Below the pieces are notes generated by a model that worked only from the letters and a program-made list of their open reading frames with translations, made no database searches and was not told where the DNA came from. Below are positions 1 to 10,172 of a stretch of 64,000 nucleotides of DNA, piece by piece (position 1 is the first letter of the stretch; every line of letters begins with the position of its first letter). Origin of the DNA: Pseudomonas putida (GTDB lineage Bacteria > Pseudomonadota > Gammaproteobacteria > Pseudomonadales > Pseudomonadaceae); contig CP047152.1 in assembly GCA_041879295.1 (NCBI GenBank), forward strand, positions 4,717,501-4,781,500, given 5' to 3'. A program made the position numbers and the translations under genes.

Positions 1-20
1 GCCCCTGCCACATCAGTCAC
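1..20 (-). CDS. rsmI: rsmI, 16S rRNA 2'-O-methyltransferase (first codons only)
   Basis: Reading leftward, a GTG at 20-18 opens the frame V-T-D-V-A-G and runs off the window. An AGGTG ribosome-binding site lies about 6 nt upstream, at roughly 27-31. RsmI methylates C1402 of 16S rRNA, and in gammaproteobacteria its gene stands divergent from lpoA, which matches the arrangement here. Only six codons are visible, so the call rests on position, the ribosome-binding site and a remembered resemblance to Pseudomonas RsmI N-termini. Confidence 0.4.
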
Positions 21-206
21 TGCGCACACCTGTCATTCGGATCAAAGGCGCCATTGTAGCCCGAGCGCCTGCAACAGGGCGTAAAGAACTTCGCCGGCGA
101 TCAGGAACAAGCCACCTATAGTGAAGGATCGACACAGCAACATCGCGCCCCGGCCAGTGCTTGGGTACAATTGTCGGCCAACTTGATCGAGTAACAGGAC
201 CTTTAC

Positions 207-2024
207 ATGATCGCTTGCCTGCGGCTGCTCACAGCCCTCTGCCTCGCCGCCCTGCTGGCAGCCTGCGCCAGCTCGCCCTCATCCAGCCTGGGCGAACTGC
301 CACGCACCCCGGACGCCAGCATCGAGCAACTGCTTGAAAAGGCCGCCTCCAGCAAGTCTGCAGAAGACGCCGCCCTGCTGCGCCTGAGCGCGGCCGACCT
401 GGCCTTCAAGCAGAAGGACTTCCCACGCGCCGCACGCATTCTCGAGCAGGTCCCGCTGGACACGCTCAAGCCGGCCCAGCAAGTGTTCGCCAGCACCCTA
501 GCGGCTGAACTGGCCATGAGCCGCAACCAGCCCAAAGCAGCGCTGACCGCCCTGGCCCACCCCAGCCTGCAGCGCCTTGCCGAGCTGCCGCCAGAGCTGC
601 AAGCGCGTACCTACACCGTGCACGCCGCCGCGCTCGAAGCCGATGGCCAGGCCCTGGCTGCCGCACAACAGCGCATACTGCTGGCGCCACTGCTCAGCGG
701 CCAGGCCGCCAGCGCCAACAATGACGCCATCTGGGCCCTGATCGCCTCGCTGCCTGCAGAGCAACTGCAGCAACCGACCAACGATCAGGCCCTGGCAGGC
801 TGGACCAGCCTGGCGTTCGCCGTGAAAAGCGCCGGCACCCTGGAGCAGCAGCAAGCGGCCATCGAGACCTGGGTCAAACAGCATCCGGACCACCCTGCCG
901 CTCAGCAACTGCCGCAGGCCCTGATCAAGCTCAAGGAACTGGCCAGCCAGCCGCTGACCAAGATCGCCCTGCTGCTGCCTCAGGAAGGCCCACTGGCCGG
1001 CGTTGCCCGCGCCCTGCGCGATGGCTTCATGGCCGCCCACTTCCAAGCTCAGCAGACCGGCCAGCCGGCACCTGCCGTGCAGGTATTCGACAGCTCGCGC
1101 ATCGGCTCGCTGGACGAGTTCTATCGCCAAGCGCAGGCCGCCGGCGTGCAACTGGTCATTGGCCCGCTGGAAAAGCCGCTGGTCAAGCAGCTGGCCGCCA
1201 AACCGCAACTGCCGATCACCACACTGGCCCTGAACTACGCCGACGCCGGCCAGAAGGCCCCGCCGCAACTGTTCCAGTTCGGCCTGGCTGCCGAAGACGA
1301 AGCCCGTGAAGTCTCCCGCCGCGCCCGCGCCGACGGCATGGTCCGCGCCGTAGCCCTGGTACCGAGCGGCGAATGGGGTGACCGTGTCCTGGCCGCCTTC
1401 CGCCAGGACTGGGAAGGCAATGGCGGAACCCTGCTCGCCGCCGAGCGTATCGCTCAGCCGGTCGCCCTGGCCCAACAGATTGCCGACCTGTTCCAGTTGC
1501 GCCAAAGCGAAGGCCGCGCCAAGAGCCTGCAAAGCACGGTGGGCGGCAGCATCGCGGCACAACCGTCGCGCCGCCAGGACATCGACTTCATCTTCCTCGC
1601 CTCGACCCCGCAACAGGCGCAGCAGATCAAGCCGACCCTGAACTTCCAGTACGCCGGTGACGTGCCGGTCTATGCCACCTCGAACCTGTACAGCGCCAGC
1701 GGTGACGTCAACCAGTACAATGACATGAACGGCATCCGCTTCTGCGAAACACCGTGGCTGCTCGACACCAGCAACAGTCTGCGTCAACAGGTTGTACAGC
1801 AGTGGCCGCAAGCCGCTGGCAGCCTCGGCCGCCTGTACGCCATGGGCGTCGATGCCTACAGCCTGGCGCCGCGCCTTGGCCAACTGAAAGCGCTTCCGGA
1901 CAACCGCATCCTGGGGCTTTCGGGCAGCCTGAGCATCAATGCCAACCAGCGCGTCGAGCGCCAGTTGCCATGGGCCGAGTTTACCGGCGGCCAGGTCAAG
2001 CGCCTGCCTGACACCGTGCGTTGA
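207..2024 (+). CDS. lpoA: LpoA, lipoprotein activator of penicillin-binding protein
   Basis: Outer-membrane lipoprotein of 605 aa. In E. coli, LpoA reaches through the periplasm to activate the peptidoglycan synthase PBP1A. A signal peptide ends in the lipobox LAAC, with the lipidated Cys at residue 20. Residues of about 30-240 look like helical TPR repeats, and about 255-600 form a periplasmic-binding-protein-like domain (LppC family). The ATG at 207 has CAGGA about 7 nt upstream. The stop overlaps the next gene's ATG, so the two are translationally coupled. The downstream order yraN-SIS-BON is that of E. coli. Pseudomonads may use other activators for PBP1b, so the exact partner here is inferred. 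Confidence 0.93.
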   Translation: MIACLRLLTALCLAALLAACASSPSSSLGELPRTPDASIEQLLEKAASSKSAEDAALLRLSAADLAFKQKDFPRAARILEQVPLDTLKPAQQVFASTLAAELAMSRNQPKAALTALAHPSLQRLAELPPELQARTYTVHAAALEADGQALAAAQQRILLAPLLSGQAASANNDAIWALIASLPAEQLQQPTNDQALAGWTSLAFAVKSAGTLEQQQAAIETWVKQHPDHPAAQQLPQALIKLKELASQPLTKIALLLPQEGPLAGVARALRDGFMAAHFQAQQTGQPAPAVQVFDSSRIGSLDEFYRQAQAAGVQLVIGPLEKPLVKQLAAKPQLPITTLALNYADAGQKAPPQLFQFGLAAEDEAREVSRRARADGMVRAVALVPSGEWGDRVLAAFRQDWEGNGGTLLAAERIAQPVALAQQIADLFQLRQSEGRAKSLQSTVGGSIAAQPSRRQDIDFIFLASTPQQAQQIKPTLNFQYAGDVPVYATSNLYSASGDVNQYNDMNGIRFCETPWLLDTSNSLRQQVVQQWPQAAGSLGRLYAMGVDAYSLAPRLGQLKALPDNRILGLSGSLSINANQRVERQLPWAEFTGGQVKRLPDTVR

Positions 2025-2395
2025 TGGTCGCAGCATCGCCTACCCGTGCCGGGCAAGCGGCAGAAACCCAAGCCCTTGAGTACCTTCAGGGGCAAGGGCT
2101 GCAGTTGCTGGTGCGTAACTGGCGATGCAAAGGCGGCGAGCTTGATCTGGTCATGCTCGACGCCGATACAGTAGTATTCGTCGAAGTCCGCTACCGGTTG
2201 CACGCGGGCTTCGGAGGCGCCCTCGACAGTATCGACTGGCGCAAGCAGAAACGGTTGGTGCTCGCCGCCAGCCTGTTCCTGCAGAAGGAGCCCCACTGGG
2301 GCAACCACCCCTGCCGCTTCGACGTAGTCGCCCTGCAGGGCAGCCACCATGCAGGCAGACCGCTTCAATGGCTGAAAAACGCCTTCGAATGCTGA
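2024..2395 (+). CDS. YraN/UPF0102 endonuclease-fold protein
   Basis: Protein of 123 aa in the UPF0102 family, which has a small restriction-endonuclease-like fold and an unsettled cellular role. The family signature is visible: an early A-E-x-x-A-x-x-x-L helix, then GGELDLV and FVEVRYR, which supply the acidic and E-x-K/R residues of the nuclease core (here Arg stands where Lys is more common). The ATG at 2024 overlaps the lpoA stop as ATGA; a TTG at 2021 is an alternative. It lies in the lpoA operon, about 85 nt before the SIS gene. Confidence 0.88.
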   Translation: MVAASPTRAGQAAETQALEYLQGQGLQLLVRNWRCKGGELDLVMLDADTVVFVEVRYRLHAGFGGALDSIDWRKQKRLVLAASLFLQKEPHWGNHPCRFDVVALQGSHHAGRPLQWLKNAFEC

Positions 2396-2472
2396 ACCCA
2401 CTTCGTTTTTTTTGCTCTATGTATCGCGGGCTGGTCGTAGTTGCGCGTAGCAAAGGCCACCGCCCCATTTAA

Positions 2473-3650
<1,178 letters not shown>

Positions 3651-3672
3651 TTGGTCTGCGTTGAGATTTATA

Positions 3673-3862
3673 GCGCCTGTGAGAGCGGGCGCCGCCCGCG
3701 CGGCGCATCGCGAGCTGGCGCTCGCTCCTACGTTTGTTTCGGGCCAATTAACCCTGTGGGATCTGCACGCGAACGCCTTGGCGCATGACTCGATATTGCG
3801 TCCTGCTACCAAGGCGGCTGCGCGCGATGCGCCACGCGGGCGACGCCCGGGCTCACAGGCGC
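3673..3862. repeat. 40-bp imperfect inverted repeat, family distinct from REP
   Basis: Arms 3673-3712 and 3823-3862 are reverse complements at 36 of 40 positions, separated by 110 bp. Each begins GCGCCTGTGAG and ends GGCGCATCGCG around a GC palindrome. This differs from the CCTGTGGGAGCGGG...GAAGAGGCC REP found elsewhere in the window. The pair lies between the convergent genes dolP and sspB, just before their terminator. Confidence 0.8.
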
Positions 3863-3881
3863 CAGAAAACTCACTGCCAGC

Positions 3882-3912
3882 AAAAAGGCGATCCTTCTGG
3901 ATCGCCTTTTTT
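3882..3912. terminator. Bidirectional terminator between dolP and sspB
   Basis: Stem AAAGGCGATCC / GGATCGCCTTT with a TTCT loop. It is flanked by an A-run on the left and a T-run on the right, so it can act as a rho-independent terminator for both convergent genes. Confidence 0.85.
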
Positions 3913-3913
3913 G

Positions 3914-4345
3914 TTACTTGACCACTTTCAGGCTTGGCCGACCACTCGGACGCGGCGGCTGCCCTCCATCGTCTGGCGGGCCATCGTCATCCGGCTGCAC
4001 ATCATCGTCTTCCAGCTCGTCGCCATCCATCGAAGACGGCTCCAGCTCGAAGACCATACCCTGGCCATTTTCGCGGGCGTAGATACCCAGGATGGCACCA
4101 ACCGGCACGAACAGCGAGTGAGCCACGCCACTGAAGCGCCCCTCAAAGCTGACCGCGTCATTGTCCATGTGCAGGCTGCGCACGGCACTTGGCGAGATAT
4201 TCAAGACGATCTGGCCATCACTGGCGAAACCATCCGGCACCTGAACTTTCGGGAATTCGGCATTGACCAGCATATGGGGTGTGCAATCGTTGTCGACGAT
4301 CCACTCGTACAGTGCTCGAACCAGATAGGGGCGACTGGAGTTCAT
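3914..4345 (-). CDS. sspB: SspB, ClpXP specificity-enhancing factor
   Basis: Adaptor of 143 aa that binds ssrA-tagged and other substrates and tethers them to ClpX for degradation by ClpXP. The N-terminal RPYLVRALYEWIVDND pattern and the substrate-binding fold occupy about residues 1-110. An acidic linker follows, and the tail ends R-P-x-L-K-V-V-K, the ClpX-binding motif. The ATG at 4345 is preferred because GGAG sits about 8 nt upstream and the family starts there; an in-frame ATG at 4375 would overlap sspA. It forms an operon with sspA. Confidence 0.93.
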   Translation of the reverse strand: MNSSRPYLVRALYEWIVDNDCTPHMLVNAEFPKVQVPDGFASDGQIVLNISPSAVRSLHMDNDAVSFEGRFSGVAHSLFVPVGAILGIYARENGQGMVFELEPSSMDGDELEDDDVQPDDDGPPDDGGQPPRPSGRPSLKVVK

Positions 4346-4355
4346 CAACGGCTCC

Positions 4356-5012
<657 letters not shown>

Positions 5013-5021
5013 TTAAATGAA

Positions 5022-5071
5022 AACGCGCCCGGGGTGGCCTGGCAATACTGCTAGGCCACCCCGGGCGCGTT
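5022..5071 (-). terminator. Terminator of petABC (19-bp perfect stem)
   Basis: AACGCGCCCGGGGTGGCCT at 5022-5040 pairs perfectly with 5053-5071 around a 12-nt loop. Read leftward it is followed by TTTTCATTT. It lies between the petC stop and the sspA start and so should end the bc1 operon transcript. Confidence 0.85.
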
Positions 5072-5095
5072 CAACAACCAGAAACTACTGCGTGA

Positions 5096-5875
5096 TCAGT
5101 GCACGTCCTTCCAGTATTCACGCTTGAGCAAGTAGGCGAATACGAAGAAGAAAGCCAGGTACAGCAGCACATAGGTACCGATGCGCTGGCTTTCCAGCTT
5201 GACTGGGTTGGCCGAATAGGCCAGGAAGGTCACAAGGTTCTTGACCTTCTCGTCGAACTGCTCGGTCGTCAGGGTACCGGAATTCGGCGTAATGGTCAGC
5301 TGATCGCAAGCTTCATGGGTCAACGGGCTGCCGGTCAACGGGTCGAATTGCTTCTTGCCATCGACCACAGTCTGCACCTGCTTGCAACCTACCACCTGAT
5401 TGCCTTGCAGACCAACCAGCACGTTAGGCATGCCGACGTTCGGGAACACCTTGTTGTTCACCCCGTAAGGGCGCGATGGATCCTCATAGAAGCTGCGCAG
5501 GTAGGTGTAAAGCCAGTCGGTACCGCGTACGCGGGCCACCAGGGTCAGGTCGGGCGGCGCGGCACCGAACCAGGTCTTGGCATCGCTGGGCTTCATGCCG
5601 ATCTGCATGTGGTCACCAATCTTGGCACCCGTGAACACCAGCTTCTCGAGCATCAGTTCATGCGGGATGCCCAGGTCATCAGCCACCCGCTCGTAACGCT
5701 GGAACTTGGCACTGTGGCAACCCATGCAATAGTTGGCGAAGGTGCGCGCACCGTCCTGCATGGCGGCTTTGTCAGTCAGGTCGATATCGACCTTGTCCAG
5801 CTCCATGCCCTCTTCGGCAGCGAAGGAAAAGGCAGGCATCACTGCCAGCAACAATACTGCAATCAACTTTTTCAT
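5096..5875 (-). CDS. petC: Cytochrome c1 of the bc1 complex
   Basis: Protein of 259 aa, the haem-c subunit of ubiquinol:cytochrome c oxidoreductase, which passes electrons from the Rieske protein to cytochrome c. A signal peptide starts MKKLIAVLLLA and ends near FAA. The haem-attachment site is CMGCH, in NYCMGCHSAKF. A C-terminal membrane anchor (TYVLLYLAFFFVFAYLL) ends in a basic tail. The start at 5875 overlaps the petB stop (ATGA), and the signal peptide begins exactly there; the longer upstream frame is only the out-of-phase end of petB. Confidence 0.95.
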   Translation of the reverse strand: MKKLIAVLLLAVMPAFSFAAEEGMELDKVDIDLTDKAAMQDGARTFANYCMGCHSAKFQRYERVADDLGIPHELMLEKLVFTGAKIGDHMQIGMKPSDAKTWFGAAPPDLTLVARVRGTDWLYTYLRSFYEDPSRPYGVNNKVFPNVGMPNVLVGLQGNQVVGCKQVQTVVDGKKQFDPLTGSPLTHEACDQLTITPNSGTLTTEQFDEKVKNLVTFLAYSANPVKLESQRIGTYVLLYLAFFFVFAYLLKREYWKDVH

Positions 5876-7089
5876 CAGCCAGTCACCCTTTCCGGAACCG
5901 GTTTGGTCTTCTCGAGCCTTGTATAGAACGGCATCAGCAGGAAGTAGGCGAAGTACAGCACCGTGCACACCTGCGACAACAAGGTACGCCCAGGTGTCGG
6001 TGCCAGTACGCCCAGCACACCGAGGATGACGAAGGCCACGCAGAACACCAGCAGGAAGGCCTTGCTGATCCAACCCTTGTAACGCATGGAACGTACCGGG
6101 CTGCGGTCGAGCCAGGGCAGCACGAACAGCACGGCGATGGCCGCACCCATGGCAATGACGCCCATCAACTTGTCAGGCACCGCGCGCAGGATTGCGTAGA
6201 ACGGTGTGAAGTACCACACCGGCGCGATGTGCGCTGGCGTCTTGAAAGCGTTGGCCTGCTCGAAGTTCGGTTTCTCCAGGAAGTAACCGCCCATTTCAGG
6301 GAAGAAGAACACCACGGCGCAGAACACGAAGAGGAAAACCACCACGCCGACAATGTCCTTGACGGTGTAGTACGGGTGGAACGGAATGCCATCCAGCGGA
6401 ATACCGTTTTCGTCCTTTTTCTTCTTGATGTCGACACCATCAGGGTTGTTCGAACCCACTTCGTGCAGGGCGAGGATGTGCAGCACCACCAGGCCAAGAA
6501 TCACGATTGGCAGGGCAACCACGTGCAGGGCGAAGAAGCGGTTCAGGGTAATACCCGAGATCAGGTAGTCACCGCGGATCCACTGAGTAAGGTCACCACC
6601 GATCACCGGAATGGCACCGAACAGCGAAATGATCACCTGGGCGCCCCAGTACGACATTTGCCCCCATGGCAGCAGGTAGCCCATGAACGCTTCAGCCATC
6701 AGCGCCAGATAGATCAGCATACCGAACAGCCAGACCAGCTCGCGCGGCTTCTGATAAGAGCCGTAGAGCAGGCCGCGGAACATGTGCAGGTAGACCACGA
6801 TGAAGAACGCTGACGCACCCGTGGAGTGCAGGTAGCGCAGGATCCAGCCGTATTCCACGTCACGCATGATGTACTCGACCGAGGCAAACGCCTCTTCCGC
6901 CGAGGGCGTGAAGCTCATGGTCAGCCACACGCCGGTCACGATCTGGTTGACCAGCACCAGCAATGCCAGCGAGCCAAAGAAGTACAGGAAGTTGAAGTTC
7001 TTGGGTGCGTAATACTTGCTCAGGTGGTCTTCCCACATCTTGGTGGCGGGGAAGCGAGCATCAATCCAGTCCATGAACTTGCTCATCAT
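5875..7089 (-). CDS. petB: Cytochrome b of the bc1 complex
   Basis: Integral membrane subunit of 404 aa with two b haems and the Qo and Qi quinone sites. Haem-ligand His pairs are His88/His102 and His189/His204. The GYLLPWGQMSYWGAQ segment of the Qo region is present. The Qo motif, PEWY in mitochondria, reads PVWY at residues 290-293. About eight membrane helices are visible. AGGAG precedes the double ATG at 7089/7086; 7086 overlaps the Rieske stop. It is the middle gene of the Rieske-cyt b-cyt c1 operon. Confidence 0.95.
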   Translation of the reverse strand: MMSKFMDWIDARFPATKMWEDHLSKYYAPKNFNFLYFFGSLALLVLVNQIVTGVWLTMSFTPSAEEAFASVEYIMRDVEYGWILRYLHSTGASAFFIVVYLHMFRGLLYGSYQKPRELVWLFGMLIYLALMAEAFMGYLLPWGQMSYWGAQVIISLFGAIPVIGGDLTQWIRGDYLISGITLNRFFALHVVALPIVILGLVVLHILALHEVGSNNPDGVDIKKKKDENGIPLDGIPFHPYYTVKDIVGVVVFLFVFCAVVFFFPEMGGYFLEKPNFEQANAFKTPAHIAPVWYFTPFYAILRAVPDKLMGVIAMGAAIAVLFVLPWLDRSPVRSMRYKGWISKAFLLVFCVAFVILGVLGVLAPTPGRTLLSQVCTVLYFAYFLLMPFYTRLEKTKPVPERVTG

Positions 7090-7679
7090 GCTTTCTCCTG
7101 GTCGACGCCAATGACGATGATCTCGTCCGACTCATAAGAGTGCGGTGGCACGGGCAGGTTGAGAGGCGCCGGCTGGGACTTGTAGACACGACCAGCCAGG
7201 TCATAGCGGGAGCCGTGGCACGGGCAGAAATAACCACCTACCCATTTCGGCCCGAGGTCAGCGGGTGCCACTTCCGGCCGAAAGAGGGGCGAACAGCCCA
7301 GGTGCGTGCACAGGCCGACGAGAATGAGAATTTCCGGCTTGATCGAGCGAACCTCAGGGTCGACGTACGCCGGCTGTACCGAGGCCTTGGACTCGGGATC
7401 GGACAGGTCAGCCGTGATTTTTTTCAGATTGCCAAGGATTTCCTCAGTTCGCCGCACGATGAATACGGGCTGGCCACGCCACTCGGCCACCATCTGCTGC
7501 CCTGCCTCGACCTTGGCGACGTTGACCTTCACCGGTGCACCTGCGGCTTTCGCCTTGGCACTGGGAAACCATGACCCCACGAACGGTACCGCAGCCCCCA
7601 CTGCCCCCGCTGCCCCGACCACGGATGTCGCGGCTACGAGGAAGCGGCGCCGGCCTGCGTTGACGCCGTCATTGCTCAT
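7086..7679 (-). CDS. petA: Rieske iron-sulfur subunit of the bc1 complex
   Basis: Protein of 197 aa carrying the 2Fe-2S cluster that takes the first electron from ubiquinol. The N-terminus GRRRFLVAATSVVGAAGAVG combines a Tat-type twin-arginine signal with the single membrane anchor. The cluster boxes CTHLGC and CPCHGS supply two Cys and two His ligands and a disulfide. AGAGGA sits just before the ATG. It is first in the operon, overlapping petB by 4 nt. Confidence 0.96.
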   Translation of the reverse strand: MSNDGVNAGRRRFLVAATSVVGAAGAVGAAVPFVGSWFPSAKAKAAGAPVKVNVAKVEAGQQMVAEWRGQPVFIVRRTEEILGNLKKITADLSDPESKASVQPAYVDPEVRSIKPEILILVGLCTHLGCSPLFRPEVAPADLGPKWVGGYFCPCHGSRYDLAGRVYKSQPAPLNLPVPPHSYESDEIIVIGVDQEKA

Positions 7680-7894
7680 TCAGTCCTCTCCCATCAGCTT
7701 GCTTGGCCAGTTGGACCTGGCCTGTACTTAGGTTGTGTCAATGGCACTAAAAATTGGCCGCCATGGTAAGAAACAAATCCACACACTGACAAGGTGATTA
7801 CCCCGGCAAGGGCGACAACCCGCGCTTTGCTTGATCTGCGTCTATGCGACAAGCGGCCACTGACTGCTGACAGGTTAGTTCAAGCCTAAAAAAA

Positions 7895-7924
7895 AAGCCC
7901 GGTTCCAAGGAACCGGGCTTTTTT
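7895..7924 (-). terminator. Terminator of rplM-rpsI
   Basis: AAGCCCGGTTCC pairs perfectly with GGAACCGGGCTT around a 2-nt AA gap. An A-tract on the left becomes a run of T's after the hairpin on the leftward transcript. It lies just past the rpsI stop and could also stop rightward reading. Confidence 0.9.
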
Positions 7925-7941
7925 CGACTGCCGAAGCGGTA

Positions 7942-8334
7942 TTAACGCTTGGAGTACTGAGGACGCTTACGCGCTTTACGCAGACCCACTTTCTTACGCT
8001 CAACTTCACGAGCGTCGCGGGTGACGTAGCCAGCACGACGCAGAGCGCCACGCAGGGTTTCGTCGTATTCCATCAGAGCGCGGGTGATACCGTGACGGAT
8101 CGCACCGGCTTGACCGCTGACACCACCACCGGAAACGGTGACGTAGATGTCGAATTTCTCAACGGATTCAGTCAGCTCGAGCGGCTGGCGAACAACCATG
8201 CGAGCGGTTTCGCGACCGAAGAACACGTCCAGAGAACGGTTGTTGATGGAAATGTTACCAGTACCCGGACGCAGGAATACGCGAGCGGTTGCGGTCTTGC
8301 GACGGCCAGTGCCGTAATTTTGAGTCGCCGACAT
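7942..8334 (-). CDS. rpsI: Ribosomal protein S9
   Basis: Small-subunit protein of 130 aa with the family's usual length and its hallmark tail [12 protein letters not shown], which reaches into the P site and contacts tRNA. The N-terminal [18 protein letters not shown] is typical of S9. It is cotranscribed with rplM, 14 nt upstream. Confidence 0.98.
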   Translation of the reverse strand: MSATQNYGTGRRKTATARVFLRPGTGNISINNRSLDVFFGRETARMVVRQPLELTESVEKFDIYVTVSGGGVSGQAGAIRHGITRALMEYDETLRGALRRAGYVTRDAREVERKKVGLRKARKRPQYSKR

Positions 8335-8348
8335 AATGAACTATCCCG

Positions 8349-8777
8349 TTAGATCTTCAGTTCTTGAGGCTGCTGAGCAGTGTGTGGGTGAGCAGCACCC
8401 GCGTACACTTTCAGCTTGCGGTACATGTCGCGACCCAGCGGGTTCTTAGGCAGCATGCCCTTGACCGCAGTTTCGATAACACGCTCAGGGGCCTTGGCGA
8501 TCAACTTCTCGAAGTTGATTTCCTTGATACCGCCTGGGAAACCGGAGTGGGAGTAGTACATTTTGTCGGAAGACTTGGCACCAGTCACACGAACCTGCTC
8601 GGCGTTGATAACGACGATGTAGTCGCCGGTGTCAACGTGAGGGGTGTATTCTGGTTTGTGTTTGCCACGCAGACGGGTAGCGATTTCGGTAGCCAGACGA
8701 CCCAGGGTCTGGCCAGCGGCGTCGACTACGAACCACTCGCGCTTTACTGTTTCCGGTTTAGCAGTAAAAGTTTTCAT
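8349..8777 (-). CDS. rplM: Ribosomal protein L13
   Basis: Large-subunit protein of 142 aa, an early assembly protein. It shows the family blocks [35 protein letters not shown] and [20 protein letters not shown]. It is the first gene of the conserved rplM-rpsI pair, with a near-consensus promoter about 45-70 nt upstream. Confidence 0.98.
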
Positions 8778-8820
8778 TCTCTAAAGCCTCAGAGGCCGCC
8801 CAGCGAAAAATAGACGGCGA

Positions 8821-8849
8821 ATCTTACTGGATAGTGCACAGCTTGCCAA
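8821..8849 (-). promoter_or_regulatory. Sigma-70 promoter of rplM-rpsI
   Basis: Read leftward: TTGGCA (-35, at 8849-8844), a 17-nt spacer, then TAAGAT (-10, at 8826-8821). It lies about 45 nt before the rplM ATG. The spacing is ideal and the -35 matches five of six bases. Confidence 0.6.
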
Positions 8850-9035
8850 GGGCAAGCGCGCAGCCGAACACAGACGCTTTTGGGGGCTCGGGTCGGGCAC
8901 GCCAATGTTCGACGGGGTTCTTCCTGCGTGATGGTGCATCACTTCCGCCACGCGGAGAGGTGCTGAATTATCCAGATTGCGCGAAAAATTTCAACCTGCT
9001 TTGATGAGCATCTATTGCCAAGGAGTGACTAACCG

Positions 9036-10076
9036 ATGGAATACCGCCAGCTCGGCCGTACCGATCTCAACGTCAGCGCCCTGTGCCTGGGCACCATGAC
9101 CTGGGGCGAGCAGAACATCCAGGCCGAGGCCTTCGCACAAATTGCCCGGGCCAAGGCCGCCGGGGTCAACTTCATCGACACCGCCGAGATGTACCCGGTC
9201 CCTCCACGCCCGGAAACCTACGCAGCCACCGAGCGCATCATCGGCAACTGGTTCCGTGAACATGGCGACCGCGACGCGTGGATCCTGGCCAGCAAGGTTG
9301 CAGGCCCGGGCAACGGCATCAGCCATATCCGCGACGGGCAGCTCAAGCACAACCGTCAGCACATCGTCGCGGCGCTGGACGAAAGCCTGAAGCGCCTGCA
9401 GACCGACCGGATTGACCTGTACCAGTTGCACTGGCCAGAGCGCAGCACCAACTTCTTCGGCAAGCTGGGCTACCAGCACCTGCCGCAGGATCACTTCACC
9501 CCACTGGAAGAAACCCTCCAGGTGCTCGACGAGCAGGTACGTGCGGGCAAGATCCGTCATATCGGCCTGTCCAACGAAACGCCGTGGGGCACCATGAAAT
9601 TCCTGCAACTGGCCGAGAGCCATGGCTGGCCGCGGGCGGTATCGATCCAGAACCCGTACAACCTGCTCAACCGCAGCTTCGAGGTGGGCCTGGCAGAAGT
9701 GGCCATACGCGAGCAATGTGGCTTGCTGGCCTATTCGCCGCTGGCATTCGGCATGCTTTCTGGCAAGTACGAGAACGGCGCACGGCCGGACAATGCACGC
9801 CTGACCCTGTTCAGCCGCTTTGCCCGTTACTCCAACCCACAGACCGTGGCGGCCTGCAGCCGCTACGTGCAGCTGGCCCGCGAGCACGGCCTGGACCCGG
9901 CGCAAATGGCCCTGGCGTTCGTCACCCGACAGCCGTTCGTGACCAGCAACATCATTGGCGCCACCAGCCTGGAGCAGTTGGACAGCAACCTGGCCAGCCT
10001 TGAACTGAACCTGAGCGCCGATCTGCTGACAGCGATCGAAGCCATTCATCAGGAACAACCCAACCCGGCGCCTTGA
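9036..10076 (+). CDS. Aldo-keto reductase, Tas-like
   Basis: NADP(H)-dependent aldo-keto reductase of 346 aa with a TIM barrel. The catalytic set is visible: Asp and Tyr in D-T-A-E-M-Y, Lys in ILASKVAGPG, and His in DLYQLHWPER. The length and the long insert after the barrel's second strand match E. coli Tas. The physiological substrate cannot be read from sequence. AAGGAG precedes the ATG. A GlxA-type regulator follows after 96 bp on the same strand and could control it. Confidence 0.88.
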   Translation: MEYRQLGRTDLNVSALCLGTMTWGEQNIQAEAFAQIARAKAAGVNFIDTAEMYPVPPRPETYAATERIIGNWFREHGDRDAWILASKVAGPGNGISHIRDGQLKHNRQHIVAALDESLKRLQTDRIDLYQLHWPERSTNFFGKLGYQHLPQDHFTPLEETLQVLDEQVRAGKIRHIGLSNETPWGTMKFLQLAESHGWPRAVSIQNPYNLLNRSFEVGLAEVAIREQCGLLAYSPLAFGMLSGKYENGARPDNARLTLFSRFARYSNPQTVAACSRYVQLAREHGLDPAQMALAFVTRQPFVTSNIIGATSLEQLDSNLASLELNLSADLLTAIEAIHQEQPNPAP

Positions 10077-10172
10077 GCCAAACACTGCGCGCCGCTGTTC
10101 CATGGGGTAGACACAATCGCCAAAAAATAAGACGATCCAGCCGGTGATTGACCACTCTACCCTATAAGAACA

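Noticed and set aside
5876..6073. N-terminal extension of cytochrome c1
   Set aside because: This stretch is petB read in another frame. The c1 signal peptide begins at 5875 with an ATGA overlap.
7680..7880. Promoter for petABC
   Set aside because: TTGACA and TTGTCA hexamers are seen on the - strand, but none has a convincing -10 at 16-18 nt, so no promoter is called.
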